Counted from the first letter of the stretch, positions 1-9,841 are shown. The stretch: 64,000 nucleotides of DNA from Vibrio sp. 10N.286.49.B1 (GCF_002873335.1 NZ_MCUW01000009.1:3307-67306); one strand, 5' to 3'. Program-made: numbers and translations. The notes: generated by a model from the letters alone, not told the origin.

Positions 1-1792
1 TATTCGCGGCCTCTTCATCGAGATTAACCCCAGAAATAGACGCAACACGGCTTTGTGCCGCTTCATGCTCAAGCTCTGCCACCTCCTGCAGTCGCGTCGC
101 CGTTGACGCTTTTAAGCCAACGTCAGTATTGAGATTGTGATAAACATCAATAATGGTCGATTCGTTACCATTCATGGTCTTATTACGCTGAATATCGAAC
201 ATTTTACGTAAGTTACCATTGTCCCCTTCAGAAGGAGTGAGGTTAGCCGTAAACTTATCATTAGGCATAGCGCCAGCCGTTAATCGAAACTCAGTGCCCA
301 ACACAGAAACCGGCTCGGAAGGCGGGTAAGGTTGTGGCGCTAATAATAGGTTCCCTTTTGGATCTGTTACGGCAAACTCTTGGCCAGATGGCGAAACGTG
401 TACCTCAAATTCACGGAGTTGGCCTACAGCCAGCATCGTAAATTTAGCGGTACCTTGTGCTTCGGTTGTCGATGCCTCAAAACTGTGTGCTGCTATCGTT
501 TTAGGATCGCTAGTGGCCATCTGAATATCGGCAGCGCCAGTGCGAGTTGGCCTAATCAATAGCTTTTCCCCCGCCGCCGGAGGATTTCGAATATCGATAA
601 TCATGCCATCGATATAGAAAGCTCGGCCGTCAATATTCAGCTCAGCGTTAATCGTGTCACCATCGGGTTTGGTCACGGTATAATTGGAGCCATTGTATTT
701 TAGGGCGTATTCTCCGCCCTTTAATGCACTGGTGTTCTCGATGTATACCGCCACTTCAGCATTTGACTGCGGCGTTCTTACCACGCGAGATAAGGCAATC
801 GCCTCGCTATTGGTATCAATGAACATATCAGCACCAACTTGACCATTAAGATCAAGCCCCTGATTTTGTAGCTTATTAACCTCAAAGCTAAATGCCGTGG
901 CCACGCGCCCTAGTTCATCCATAATGTAGGGTATTTCTTGGTCACGAAGCTCAAACATCGCTTCAATCTTGCCGCCAATATCGGTAGAAGTAATGGGTTT
1001 TATCCCCTTACCTTCCACCATGGCCAATCGGCGTTGGTGGACATCGGGATCGCCATCAACCATCTTTAACTGACTAGACTCCGTACCTGATACAAGAGTA
1101 TGTCCGCTACCAATATGAACATTAAACCCTTCGGCATTTTTTCGTGGTGTAACAGTGACCTTGGTGTATTCCGACAACTCTTTTACAAGATTCTCGTGTG
1201 TATCCATCAAGTCGTTATGCGGGCCTGGTGTTTTCATCATTAATCGATGAATATCACGGATTTCTACCGCAATTTGATTGACACGCTCGACGCCCATTTC
1301 CAGTTTTTTATTTGCCGTATCAGCTTGCTGACGCACCGTTTCATGGACGTTATTCAGTGTTTGTCTAATCTGATTGGCTTTCTCTAACACTACCTTTCGA
1401 GCACCCACATCATTGGGCGTATCGGCCAGTGTTTTCACTGAGCTAAACCAATCATTAAGGTTCTCAGGAATTTTCTTGGAGGCAACCGAAGACAACATCC
1501 CCGACATAAGATCGAGATTGCTTAGGTTTTCATTGCGATAGTTCACTTGTGTCGTTGCCACATTCAGCTCTTTAACGGCAAATTGATCCCATGAGCGGCG
1601 AACATTTTCCACATGCACACCCATTCCATAGGTTTGGCCACCAAATTGCCTAGGGCTATTGGTACCTTGAACCACAGACTGCCGACTATAACCTTCTGTA
1701 TTTGCATTAGAAATGTTATGACCGGTGGTGTTTAACTGTCTCTGAGCGGTCAGGACGCTTTGCGTACCTAAGTTCAGAAGATCTGACGCCAT
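1..1792 (-). CDS. flgK: Flagellar hook-filament junction protein FlgK (HAP1), C-terminus cut off by window edge
   Basis: FlgK joins the hook to the filament. The reading frame stays open from ATG at 1792 to the left edge (597 codons seen), so only the last part of the protein is missing. The N-terminus carries the rod/hook-family motif with ISNANTEGYSRQ near residue 27 and is followed by the long helical region and inserted domains usual for FlgK. It is separated from flgJ by a terminator and its own sigma54-like promoter, as expected for a flgKL unit; flgL would lie just outside the window. Confidence 0.95.
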   Translation of the reverse strand, partial: MASDLLNLGTQSVLTAQRQLNTTGHNISNANTEGYSRQSVVQGTNSPRQFGGQTYGMGVHVENVRRSWDQFAVKELNVATTQVNYRNENLSNLDLMSGMLSSVASKKIPENLNDWFSSVKTLADTPNDVGARKVVLEKANQIRQTLNNVHETVRQQADTANKKLEMGVERVNQIAVEIRDIHRLMMKTPGPHNDLMDTHENLVKELSEYTKVTVTPRKNAEGFNVHIGSGHTLVSGTESSQLKMVDGDPDVHQRRLAMVEGKGIKPITSTDIGGKIEAMFELRDQEIPYIMDELGRVATAFSFEVNKLQNQGLDLNGQVGADMFIDTNSEAIALSRVVRTPQSNAEVAVYIENTSALKGGEYALKYNGSNYTVTKPDGDTINAELNIDGRAFYIDGMIIDIRNPPAAGEKLLIRPTRTGAADIQMATSDPKTIAAHSFEASTTEAQGTAKFTMLAVGQLREFEVHVSPSGQEFAVTDPKGNLLLAPQPYPPSEPVSVLGTEFRLTAGAMPNDKFTANLTPSEGDNGNLRKMFDIQRNKTMNGNESTIIDVYHNLNTDVGLKASTATRLQEVAELEHEAAQSRVASISGVNLDEEAAN

Positions 1793-1857
1793 ATCGCCCC
1801 CAAAAACTTCAATTAGCGTAACTAAATCCGCAAGTTACGCTGCACTGAACAATAAAA

Positions 1858-1873
1858 TGCAATATGTATGCCG
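1858..1873 (-). promoter_or_regulatory. Candidate sigma54 (RpoN) promoter of flgK
   Basis: Read on the minus strand the bases are CGGCAT-ACATA-TTGCA, a good fit to TGGCAC-N5-TTGCW with the GG and GC at the required spacing. The predicted transcript would start near 1846, about 55 bases before the flgK ATG. Sigma54/FlrC control of flagellar class III genes is known in Vibrio; this particular site is inferred. Confidence 0.65.
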
Positions 1874-1957
1874 TAGTGATAACTCTAAGAAAAATTTCTC
1901 ATTATTTAACGACACTCAATCACCGCGCAACGACATTTAAAGGGCACTATAAATACT

Positions 1958-1984
1958 AAAATCCCAGCTCAAGGCCGGGATTTT
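1958..1984 (-). terminator. Hairpin terminator downstream of flgJ
   Basis: Inverted repeat AAAATCCC / GGGATTTT around an 11-base loop, 25 bases beyond the flgJ stop codon. It closes the flgF-J transcript before the flgK promoter. Confidence 0.7.
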
Positions 1985-2009
1985 ATGTTCTTTTAAATGC
2001 GTGATGCGG

Positions 2010-2951
2010 CTAACGAGTCGTCATATTGTCGATTTGTGCTTTGACTCTTAACACCTTGTCGGCGTAGCTAGGGTCGGTTGCATAACCAGCTTGATGAACG
2101 TCGCGAATGAACGACTCAGAACCACTGTCTCGCTTTAATGCCGATTGATAGCGTGGGTTATCATTAAGGAACTGAACGTAATCATTAAAGCTGTCTTCAT
2201 AAGAACGGTAGGAACGAAACGCCGCGCGTTCTTGAACGGGTACATTTTGATGATACTCAAGTGTTTGGGTGGAAACCTTGTCACCGTCCCAACTGCGATC
2301 AGCTTTAATATTGAATAAGTTGTTACTGCTGCCCTGACTATTACTCACCACTTTTTTACCCCAGCCGGTTTCTAATGCTGCTTGAGCAAGCAAAAGTGAC
2401 GGGTCAACACCTAACGACTTAGCGGCCCTATCAGCGTAGGGTTTCAGCGATTCTACGAATTTTTCTGGCGTGTTAAAGTCAACGGGCTGTGCTTGTTGAC
2501 GATTATTAAGCCCAAGTGTCGCAGCGGTTTCACGAGCCTTCGCCTCATCATATGGCATTTGCAACGTGCTATGAAATGCCTCATTGCGCATACGAATCTC
2601 GCCACCAGCAGACGCTTCATCTTCCGTGCTTTGTCCTGCACTAAGTTGAGCCACAATCATATCGGCGAGCCCCATGGATCCTGAAGAACTCAGTTCACTC
2701 GCCATCTGGTCATCCAGCATTTGACGATAGAACTGCTCATTCTGGCTGTTCATCATGTCCGATTCAAAATGGGTATTAGCATCTCGCATCGATTTCAACA
2801 TCATTGAGGTAAAAATCGACTCGAACTGGGTTGCCGCAGCACGTAACGCCGCTTTATCATCGCCTTTGTCACCGCTCGTAGCTTGTTGACGAAGCTTATC
2901 TAGGCTGCTGATATCATGGATAAAACCGACATCATTAGGGTTTTTAATCAT
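2010..2951 (-). CDS. flgJ: Peptidoglycan hydrolase and rod-capping protein FlgJ
   Basis: FlgJ caps the growing flagellar rod in the periplasm and cuts peptidoglycan so the rod can pass. At 313 aa it is the two-domain form: an N-terminal rod-scaffold domain (about residues 35-105) and a C-terminal glucosaminidase-type domain (about 155-310) with the catalytic Glu194 in AALETGWGKK. It follows flgI by 14 bases and is the last gene of the rod/ring transcript. Family and length match the gamma-proteobacterial protein well. Confidence 0.95.
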   Translation of the reverse strand: MIKNPNDVGFIHDISSLDKLRQQATSGDKGDDKAALRAAATQFESIFTSMMLKSMRDANTHFESDMMNSQNEQFYRQMLDDQMASELSSSGSMGLADMIVAQLSAGQSTEDEASAGGEIRMRNEAFHSTLQMPYDEAKARETAATLGLNNRQQAQPVDFNTPEKFVESLKPYADRAAKSLGVDPSLLLAQAALETGWGKKVVSNSQGSSNNLFNIKADRSWDGDKVSTQTLEYHQNVPVQERAAFRSYRSYEDSFNDYVQFLNDNPRYQSALKRDSGSESFIRDVHQAGYATDPSYADKVLRVKAQIDNMTTR

Positions 2952-2965
2952 TAATGAGTTCCCAA

Positions 2966-4057
2966 TTAAATCACGATGAGCTGGCCTTCGATGGCTCCAG
3001 CTTGTTTTAGTGCTTGTAGTATTGCCATCAGATCAGACGGCGCGGCGCCAACCTCATTAACCGCTCTAACAAGATCATCCAGTGTCAGACCCGGCTCAAA
3101 CTTAAACATTTTGCCATCGCCTTCTGTCACCTGAATATCCGAGTTTGGTACCACGACCGTTTCACCACCGGAGAATGCTCCAGGCTGGCTCACTCGCAAG
3201 TTTTCTTTTATCGCGACGGTCATACCACCGTGAGTTATTGCTGCCGCTTTCAAGCGAACATGCTTACCAACCACAATCGTACCCGTACGAGAGTTGACGA
3301 TAATCTTAGCGCCGCCGTCAGCAGTATCAAATTCAACGTTTTCTACCGCCGATAAGAAGGCAACGCGCTGGCTTAGGTCACGCGGAGCTCTTACTCGTAC
3401 TGATGTGGAATCCATTGGGCTGGCCATTTGCGGACCAAGAAAATTATTGATCGCATTCGACATGTTTTGCGCGGTAGTAAAATCAGACTCAAGTAGATTA
3501 AAGGTAATGTAATCCCCTCGCGAGAATGGGCTTGGGATTTCACGCTCGACACTCGCACCACTTGAGATCATACCAACTACGGGGTTGTTGCCAACAATCT
3601 TAGAGCCATCAAGGCCTTCTGCACTGAAACCACTCACGACTAGGTTACCTTGTGCTACCGCGTATACTTCACCATCAAGGCCTTGCATAAAGGTTTGCAT
3701 CAAGGTCCCGCCACGCAGGCTTTTTGCCGCACCAATCGACGATACGGTGACGTCTACCCTTTGTCCCGGTTTTGAAAATGCAGGCAGCTCTGCTGTCACG
3801 ATGACCGCCGCGACATTTTTAAACTTAGGCTTGAAACCAATTGGCATTTGAATACCAAATCGCTCCAACATCGAACGGAAACTTTGCTCAGTAAAAGGTG
3901 TTTTTTCACCTGTGCCTGGTAAACCCGTGACAAGGCCATAACCCACCAGTTGGTTACTCCGCACCCCGGCAACTTCTGCCACATCTTTGATGCGTGCCGC
4001 TTGCACCGTTGCCGCGGCAAAACAGAGCCCTAAAAGTAAAAACGCAAACTTTTTCAT
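2966..4057 (-). CDS. flgI: Flagellar P-ring protein FlgI
   Basis: FlgI forms the periplasmic P ring, the bushing around the rod at the peptidoglycan layer. The 363-aa product begins with a clear Sec signal peptide (hydrophobic residues 4-19, cleavage after VQA) and then the conserved [20 protein letters not shown] segment of the family. Assembly needs the chaperone FlgA, present at 12.0 kb. It lies between flgH and flgJ in the usual order. Confidence 0.96.
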   Translation of the reverse strand: MKKFAFLLLGLCFAAATVQAARIKDVAEVAGVRSNQLVGYGLVTGLPGTGEKTPFTEQSFRSMLERFGIQMPIGFKPKFKNVAAVIVTAELPAFSKPGQRVDVTVSSIGAAKSLRGGTLMQTFMQGLDGEVYAVAQGNLVVSGFSAEGLDGSKIVGNNPVVGMISSGASVEREIPSPFSRGDYITFNLLESDFTTAQNMSNAINNFLGPQMASPMDSTSVRVRAPRDLSQRVAFLSAVENVEFDTADGGAKIIVNSRTGTIVVGKHVRLKAAAITHGGMTVAIKENLRVSQPGAFSGGETVVVPNSDIQVTEGDGKMFKFEPGLTLDDLVRAVNEVGAAPSDLMAILQALKQAGAIEGQLIVI

Positions 4058-4078
4058 GATGTTACCCCAAATACAAAC

Positions 4079-4100
4079 AAACCCTCATAGGAGAGGGTTT
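4079..4100 (-). terminator. Small hairpin between flgH and flgI (possible attenuator)
   Basis: AAACCCTC / GAGGGTTT stem of 8 bp with a 6-base loop, followed on the transcribed strand by a T-rich run (TTTGTTTGTATTT). It sits in the 71-base flgH-flgI gap, so it may lower read-through into flgI and flgJ or protect the upstream mRNA end. Confidence 0.45.
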
Positions 4101-4128
4101 GCCGCTTTCGATTCGTTAAAAACCTATC

Positions 4129-4902
4129 CTATAGAGAGACATTAAAGAATCGTGCCAAGAATCCAGGTTCTTGCATATCTTGTTGTGTTCCGGTGCCAGA
4201 ATATTGAATTCGAGCATTAGAAATACGATTGGACGCAATGGTATTATCGAACTCAATATCGTCAGGGCGTATGGTGCCGCTCAAACGAATGTATTCATCG
4301 CCAGTATTCAACGTCAGCCATTTTTCACCGCGAATAATGAGGTTTCCATTGGCCAGCACTTCAATCACCTCTACGGTGATTGAACCCGACAAACTGTTAC
4401 TCTGGTTCGCAGACGCGTTACCTTTAAAGTTATTGTCGTTTTTCAGTTCATAGGAGAAGTCATAATCATTAATGGTCACTGGTCGACCGCCGACCGCCAA
4501 AGGATCCATTGACGAATCATTTTTCTTAGATAAATCTGCATCCGAGCTTTTCGCCGCTTTTGTTGCTTCGTCTAGAGTAACCGTAATAATATCGCCCAAG
4601 CCACGTGGCTTAGAATCATCATACCAATCTCGAGAATAGTCCGTATTGAACAGTGAACCGGTGGCGGCAGCGTAATGTTCTGGTTTGTTTTTTGGATGAA
4701 TTGGTGCCCATGCAGGGTCATCGGCAACAGGATCCGTTCTCCCTCTCAACGTATCAACAATTCCTGTAGACTGAGTACGGTCGCCTTCTACCGCATCCAC
4801 TGCTGTCGTACTATCGGCCACTTCGTCCACTGTTTCTTGCGGTCCAAACTGAGCACACCCCGACAGTATAGCTAGCAAGGAAATACAGATAAGTTTTTTC
4901 AT
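4129..4902 (-). CDS. flgH: Flagellar L-ring lipoprotein FlgH
   Basis: FlgH forms the outer-membrane L ring. The ATG at 4902 is chosen over a TTG at 4920 because it starts directly before the lipoprotein signal [16 protein letters not shown], with the acylated Cys in the lipobox LSGC, and has an AGGA ribosome site upstream. The 257-aa product has the conserved domain [21 protein letters not shown] and ends with the FLARFF segment of the family. There is an acidic linker after the lipobox. Confidence 0.95.
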   Translation of the reverse strand: MKKLICISLLAILSGCAQFGPQETVDEVADSTTAVDAVEGDRTQSTGIVDTLRGRTDPVADDPAWAPIHPKNKPEHYAAATGSLFNTDYSRDWYDDSKPRGLGDIITVTLDEATKAAKSSDADLSKKNDSSMDPLAVGGRPVTINDYDFSYELKNDNNFKGNASANQSNSLSGSITVEVIEVLANGNLIIRGEKWLTLNTGDEYIRLSGTIRPDDIEFDNTIASNRISNARIQYSGTGTQQDMQEPGFLARFFNVSL

Positions 4903-5063
4903 GGGCTTGAATCCTATCAAGTAGCGAAATGTCTGTTGCTTGTTGTTTGTCTGTTTAATGGGACCTATCGATTTATCGAGGTCATTTAAACGACAGTAAT
5001 TAATTCAACGGCAATAATTAAGTGAACAACAACCGCTACATAATTGACAAATATAGAAATAAA

Positions 5064-5852
5064 TTACAGCTGTTGAGTCGCGAAACTCATCATTTTATCA
5101 ACGGAAGAGATAACTTTTGAGTTCATCTCATAAACGCGCTGAGCTTCAATCATGTTCACCAACTCTTCCGTGACGTTCACGTTCGAGCTTTCCAGCATAG
5201 ACTGACGAATCTGACCAAAGCCATCAAGACCTGGTACGCCTTCGTTAGGATCGCCACTGGCACCTGTTGGTAAGTAAAGGTTTTGTCCAATCGGCTCTAA
5301 GCCGCCTGGGTTAATAAAGTCGACAGTCGTAATGTTACCCACAACTTGGTTATCTTGTTGACCACGGACTCGAACCGACACCTCTCCATCCGTACCCACG
5401 GTGACTGAAATAGCATCCTCGGGAATGGCCACTTCTGGCTCTAGCGAATAGCCCGAGCCGGAGGTCACAATGATACCTTCATCGTTAAGGGTAAACTGGC
5501 CGTTACGGCTATATCCAATATTGCCGTCTGGCATCAAAACTTGGAAAAAACCATCGCCTTCAATCATCATATCCATACTGTTAGAGGTGGTTTGAGCATT
5601 ACCCGGTGTATGAATCTTTTGCGTTGCGACTACTTTAGAACCCGCGCCGAGCATAAGCCCAGATGGCAACTCCGTGTTTTGCGAAGACTGACCACCAGGT
5701 TGATTAATATTTTGATAAAACAGATCTTCAAATACCGCACGGCTTTTTTTATAGCCAACGGTTGAGGCATTCGCCAAGTTATTTGAAATCGTTGAGATAT
5801 TGGTTTGCTGAGCGTCTAAGCCCGTTTTACTTACCCATAGTGCCGGATGCAT
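5064..5852 (-). CDS. flgG: Distal rod protein FlgG
   Basis: FlgG builds the distal rod. The 262-aa protein has the N-terminal flagellar-rod motif ISNNLANASTVGYKKSRA, the extended FlgF/G-type core and the C-terminal helix NVTEELVNMIEAQRVYEMNSK that packs the coiled coil. It is 18 bases downstream of flgF. The length is that of the standard FlgG (about 260 aa). Confidence 0.97.
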   Translation of the reverse strand: MHPALWVSKTGLDAQQTNISTISNNLANASTVGYKKSRAVFEDLFYQNINQPGGQSSQNTELPSGLMLGAGSKVVATQKIHTPGNAQTTSNSMDMMIEGDGFFQVLMPDGNIGYSRNGQFTLNDEGIIVTSGSGYSLEPEVAIPEDAISVTVGTDGEVSVRVRGQQDNQVVGNITTVDFINPGGLEPIGQNLYLPTGASGDPNEGVPGLDGFGQIRQSMLESSNVNVTEELVNMIEAQRVYEMNSKVISSVDKMMSFATQQL

Positions 5853-5870
5853 CGTATTCCCCTAATCCTA

Positions 5871-6620
5871 TTAACCCATGCGAAGCAAGGAGTCAGACGC
5901 CTTGTCCATGTCTTCTGCCGATTTCATAAGCTTGACTTGCATTTCAAACTGACGCTGTAAGTCAATCAAACTGGTCATCTCTCCTACTGGATTAACGTTG
6001 CTGCCTTCTACAGCGCCCGTCATCAGTTGGACATTACCGTCTAGGCCATAACCTAGTTCAGGGTTCTTATTACGAAATAAGCCATTGGTATCTTTGAATA
6101 ACGAGCGATTGTCTGGATTGGTTAATTTAATGCGGTCGACAATTTCCATTTCATCGGCTGGCGCATCTTGCGGAATCACCGAGACGGTACCATCACGACC
6201 AATTTCTATCTTTTTAAGCGGAACGGGCACCGTAATCGGTGTACCACGCTCACCCAATACAAGATGACCATTGCTGTTACTCAATAAACCGTTTTGATCG
6301 ACTTGAAAGCTACCGTTACGAGTCAGGCCTTCTTTACCGGTTTTATCCATCACTGAGATCCAACCTTGCCCTTCGATGGTCACATCGAGATCACGACCCG
6401 TCGTCACTACGCTGCCTTGCTCGAAGTTATGACCTGGACGCTCAGTCATGCTGAACACACGAGTCGGCATTCCCTCACCATAGGCTTGCATCGAACGTGC
6501 TTGAGCGAGATCCGCTCGAAAGCCCGGCGTGCTGGCATTGGCTAGGTTGTTGGCTCTGAGTTGCAAAGCTTGCATATTTTGCTTTGCACCACTCATAGAT
6601 AGATATAGGGCACGATCCAT
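5871..6620 (-). CDS. flgF: Proximal rod protein FlgF
   Basis: FlgF is a component of the proximal rod. ATG at 6620 is preferred over the in-frame TTG at 6632, because GGAG lies 6 bases before it and the protein then starts MDRALYLSMSGAKQ as in homologues. It has 249 aa with the LRANNLANASTPGFRADL rod motif and a C-terminal helix ending in DKASDSLLRMG. It is the first gene after the flgE terminator, so flgF-J may have a promoter of its own. Confidence 0.95.
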   Translation of the reverse strand: MDRALYLSMSGAKQNMQALQLRANNLANASTPGFRADLAQARSMQAYGEGMPTRVFSMTERPGHNFEQGSVVTTGRDLDVTIEGQGWISVMDKTGKEGLTRNGSFQVDQNGLLSNSNGHLVLGERGTPITVPVPLKKIEIGRDGTVSVIPQDAPADEMEIVDRIKLTNPDNRSLFKDTNGLFRNKNPELGYGLDGNVQLMTGAVEGSNVNPVGEMTSLIDLQRQFEMQVKLMKSAEDMDKASDSLLRMG

Positions 6621-6741
6621 TGATAGCTCCAATAATCAAAGTACAGAACATACATAGCAAAGTTTATGCCATAAAAATAATCGTTTTAAATACAGCAAGT
6701 TACATTGGAATTATGAAGATTATGAACAGAAAGGGTCTAGA

Positions 6742-6801
6742 GCGGCAAATGAAAAGTCAGCGTGTGGCAACACGAGGTGGCAAACTACGTCGTGTGGCAA
6801 C
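6742..6801. repeat. Cluster of four GYGGCAA repeats in the flgE-flgF gap
   Basis: GCGGCAA at 6742 and GTGGCAA at 6764, 6777 and 6794; two of the copies sit in a longer shared CGTGTGGCAAC (6761 and 6791). The repeats lie 120-180 bases upstream of flgF in a stretch with no gene. They could bind an activator of flgF-J transcription. No convincing sigma54 box was found beside them. Confidence 0.5.
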
Positions 6802-6873
6802 GGAGCGCTTAATAGTAGTGGGGTAAAAGACGCCAACAAACAGCCGTGAGCAAAATGTCGTGCTTAAATAATG

Positions 6874-6900
6874 AAAGTGCCAGTCAAATACTGGCACTTT
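6874..6900 (-). terminator. Terminator after flgE
   Basis: Perfect 11-bp stem AAAGTGCCAGT / ACTGGCACTTT with a 5-base loop, 11 bases after the flgE stop codon. The tail is only moderately T-rich, so termination may be partial. Confidence 0.7.
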
Positions 6901-6910
6901 ACATAAAAAC

Positions 6911-8215
6911 TTAACGAATTTGCAGGATGTTTTGTTGTAGCTGGTTATGCACATCCAGCGCACGAGAGTTTGCTTGGAAATTTCTTTGCGCAGAAATAAG
7001 ATCCACCAACTCTTGAGTCATATCGATGTTTGATTGCTCCAGCGTACCATTATTAATAGTACCAAATGAGCCTTTATTCGATTCACCCCAAATTTTAGCA
7101 CCAGACGCTGTGGTGGAATCCCATTGAGTACCGCCTTTCTTCTCAAGGCCTTGCTCATTGGCAACACGCACCATTGCTACACGACCGAGCGTGACATTCT
7201 CACCATTGGAGTAGGTACCAAGAACGTTACCTTTCTCGTCGTAGTCGACTTTGGTTAAGAATCCCGTTGTTGCGCCATCTTCATTAAACTTAGTTAATTC
7301 AAACGGAGCGGCATATTGTGTGGTGCTATCGAGCTTAAAAGACAACTGCTGTGTTGGATCTGCACCATTCATTTCAACCGCGTTAGGCCCTTCGCCAATA
7401 GCTTCTGTCACAATCTGCTGGCCATTATTCAGGCTCGCGAGTGTGCCATCGTTATTGAAACGTATGGTATGCCCAACATGACCACTTGGTGAAGCCGCGT
7501 CACCACCAGAGATGTTTATCGGTTTTTCACCCGCGCCATCACTCACCGTGTAGTAACTTTGCCATGTATTCGGCTGATTTTGATCCTTCACATAATAGGT
7601 CGTCATCTTATAAGACTGACCCATTGAATCATACATCGTTGAAGACGTAGAACGGTTGTAGGTTTCCGGATCAGAAAAGTCGAACAGCGCTGGATCTTTT
7701 AAGTCACCATTAGCGGGTAAGTTAGCACCAATTTCAATATTAGCCGTCTGTTTTGGCTTACCAAATTCTGGCGGCACATTGATTGGTTTAGGTTCGTAGG
7801 AAACCACTTCATCGGTATCTTTGTTAACTTCGTACCCTAACAAAAACTCATCGTTAGATGTCACCATGTAACTGTCTTTGTTTAGATGGAACGCACCATT
7901 ACGAGTGATTTCGTTTTGCTGCGGAACCAAACGTTCTTTAGATACTGCAAAAAAACCGGTCCCACTGATACGTAAATCCATTGGGTTATTTGTCGATACA
8001 CTCGAGCCTTCGTGAAATTGCTGAGCAATTTTACTTGGCTGAACACCACCACCTGGCGTGGTTTTAGAGTTGGTAAACAATGAGTTTGAATAGACATCAC
8101 CAAATTCAGCACGCGACTCTTTAAAGCCGAATGTGTTGGCGTTGGCAATGTTATTACTGGTCGTGTTTAAATCCAACTGAGCAGACGACAATCCACTCAA
8201 AGATACATATGACAT
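6911..8215 (-). CDS. flgE: Flagellar hook protein FlgE
   Basis: FlgE polymerises into the hook, the universal joint between rod and filament. The 434-aa protein opens with MSYVSLSGLSSAQLDLNTTS and has the family motif NNIANANTFGFKESRAEFGD; the C-terminus carries the conserved NIDMTQELVDLISAQRNFQ helix. The middle holds the variable surface domains, and the length is normal for Vibrio. It lies 26 bases after flgD and is the last gene of the flgBCDE group before a terminator. Confidence 0.97.
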   Translation of the reverse strand: MSYVSLSGLSSAQLDLNTTSNNIANANTFGFKESRAEFGDVYSNSLFTNSKTTPGGGVQPSKIAQQFHEGSSVSTNNPMDLRISGTGFFAVSKERLVPQQNEITRNGAFHLNKDSYMVTSNDEFLLGYEVNKDTDEVVSYEPKPINVPPEFGKPKQTANIEIGANLPANGDLKDPALFDFSDPETYNRSTSSTMYDSMGQSYKMTTYYVKDQNQPNTWQSYYTVSDGAGEKPINISGGDAASPSGHVGHTIRFNNDGTLASLNNGQQIVTEAIGEGPNAVEMNGADPTQQLSFKLDSTTQYAAPFELTKFNEDGATTGFLTKVDYDEKGNVLGTYSNGENVTLGRVAMVRVANEQGLEKKGGTQWDSTTASGAKIWGESNKGSFGTINNGTLEQSNIDMTQELVDLISAQRNFQANSRALDVHNQLQQNILQIR

Positions 8216-8241
8216 TCCTAATCTCCTAACCTAGCTAATTA

Positions 8242-8949
8242 TCACGCTTTGCCGACTTCCAATACTTCTGCAAGTCGAACTGGGTTTTCAAAACCAGCGA
8301 GATTGAGTAGTACGTTTCCATCTCCCTTGCCTAAAAGCACGCTGTTGACGTTTGCATAACTAGAAACTTCAAGCTCTTTGCTTTCTCCATCTAACAAACC
8401 CGAAGCTCTCACCTTGTATTTGCCAGGCGGCATTGAATTACCGCTATCATCTTTTCCGTCCCATTCGACACGCGCATCACCGCCAGGTTTTGCGCCAGCA
8501 TTGAAGGTGCGAACCAGTTGACCCATTTCATTTTCTACACGCACAAAAACGTTTTCTAAAGACTGGGGCAGTTTGACCATTGCCGCCATGCTTTTATCCG
8601 CTTCTTTAACACCTGCAGCGCCTGGCACCAACACATCACGCCCCACTAATGAAGACGCTTGAAGTGCTTGGTTTGATGTCATTGATGAATTCAAACTCTC
8701 AAACTGAGAATTCATATTTCCAATACCATCTACCGTGGCAAATGATGCCATTTGGGCAATCATTTGATCATTACCCACGGGTTTAAACGGATCCTGTTGA
8801 GCCAACTGTTTGGTGAGCAAAGACAAGAAGTCTTCTTGTTTGAGGCTCTGCTGACCAGTGACTTCTTCAGGCTTATTTTGGTCCTGTAGCTTTTTCAGCT
8901 GATCAACGTAGGACAAACCGCTTTGACCAACATTGTTGATTCCGGCCAT
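8242..8949 (-). CDS. flgD: Hook-cap (scaffold) protein FlgD
   Basis: FlgD caps the growing hook and is shed when FlgK takes over. The 235-aa protein has the N-terminal FlgD domain with QEDFLSLLTKQLAQQDPFKP and a C-terminal Ig-like FlgD domain (VRVENEMGQLVRTF through PPGKYKVRASG). It is placed between flgC and flgE as in other gamma-proteobacteria. Confidence 0.96.
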   Translation of the reverse strand: MAGINNVGQSGLSYVDQLKKLQDQNKPEEVTGQQSLKQEDFLSLLTKQLAQQDPFKPVGNDQMIAQMASFATVDGIGNMNSQFESLNSSMTSNQALQASSLVGRDVLVPGAAGVKEADKSMAAMVKLPQSLENVFVRVENEMGQLVRTFNAGAKPGGDARVEWDGKDDSGNSMPPGKYKVRASGLLDGESKELEVSSYANVNSVLLGKGDGNVLLNLAGFENPVRLAEVLEVGKA

Positions 8950-8965
8950 TTGCTATCTCCTATCT

Positions 8966-9382
8966 CTATTGACCCATTTGCAGGGTACGTAACAACATCT
9001 GTTTACTCGCTTCCGCTACCTGGACGTTAGTCTGGTACGAACGAGACGCAGAAATCATGTTGGCCATCTCTTCCATTACATTGACGTTAGGCTTGTAGAT
9101 ATAGCCTTCATCATTCGCAAGTGGATGATCTGGGTTGTACACCGCATTTAAGGGTTTATCGCTCTCTACAATACCCATTACTTTGACTGGCACGGTATGA
9201 TCGCGGTTATAACGAGCCTTACTTAACTCAGCGCCAAAAACTGCATGGCGAGCCTTGTAAGTCTCTTTTGCCGAGCTGCTAACACTGTCGGCATTGGCAA
9301 GGTTACTTGAGGTCGTATTAAGACGAACAGACTCAGCGCTCATCGCTGATCCCGTTACGTTAAAAACATTAAATAAACTCAT
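8966..9382 (-). CDS. flgC: Proximal rod protein FlgC
   Basis: Rod component of 138 aa. The N-terminal segment LNTTSSNLANADSVSSSAKE is the rod-family motif and the C-terminal NVMEEMANMISASRSYQTNV is typical of FlgC. It starts 5 bases after flgB ends, so the two are probably translationally coupled. Confidence 0.97.
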   Translation of the reverse strand: MSLFNVFNVTGSAMSAESVRLNTTSSNLANADSVSSSAKETYKARHAVFGAELSKARYNRDHTVPVKVMGIVESDKPLNAVYNPDHPLANDEGYIYKPNVNVMEEMANMISASRSYQTNVQVAEASKQMLLRTLQMGQ

Positions 9383-9387
9383 CTTAC

Positions 9388-9783
9388 TTACTCCCCTTTG
9401 ATTGCCTTGGTCATATTTTTAAATTTGCTTCCTAAGAAATCGAGTGACGCTTGATGTCTTAGCTGGTTCTGCATGAACAAGTTTCGTTCTAGGTCCACGT
9501 CTACAGTATTGCCATCTCCGGTATCCGGCTGGTCGGGAATACGATAGAGCATTTCGCCAGTCACCGACGTGGAGGCAGATATATGCCGTCCATCCGTGCG
9601 ATCCAGTCCAATGCTTGCCCCTGAGGTTGCCGCTTTTAACGCACGATTGAAATCCATACCTTTCGCTTTGAAGCCGGGTGTATTGGCTTGCGCGATGTTG
9701 GTAGAGATGACTTCCGCATTCTTTTCGCGGACACCAACGGTGTGCTGATGAATACCGAGTGCATTGTTAAAAGAGATGGCCAT
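9388..9783 (-). CDS. flgB: Proximal rod protein FlgB
   Basis: First gene of the flgBCDE(FGHIJ) group. The 131-aa product has the FlgB N-terminus and the motif ISTNIAQANTPGFKAKGMDF, and ends with SLDFLGSKFKNMTKAIKGE. FlgB is the base of the rod where it meets the MS ring/export gate. A sigma54-type promoter lies 43 bases upstream of its ATG. Confidence 0.97.
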   Translation of the reverse strand: MAISFNNALGIHQHTVGVREKNAEVISTNIAQANTPGFKAKGMDFNRALKAATSGASIGLDRTDGRHISASTSVTGEMLYRIPDQPDTGDGNTVDVDLERNLFMQNQLRHQASLDFLGSKFKNMTKAIKGE

Positions 9784-9825
9784 TTAAACCTCATTGTTCA
9801 AAAATATGTGCCTGGTAAATATAAA

Positions 9826-9841
9826 AGCAATTTCCGAGCCA
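9826..9841 (-). promoter_or_regulatory. Candidate sigma54 promoter of the flgB operon
   Basis: On the minus strand TGGCTCG-GAAA-TTGCT, matching TGGCACG-N4-TTGCT at 10 of 12 fixed positions, including the essential GG and GC. Predicted start near 9815. Its placement just upstream of flgB fits the FlrC/sigma54 class III control known for Vibrio flagella. Confidence 0.75.

Noticed and set aside
6695..6710. Possible sigma54 box upstream of flgF (TCCAATG-TAAC-TTGCT on minus)
   Set aside because: Has a good -12 but lacks the essential GG of the -24 element.
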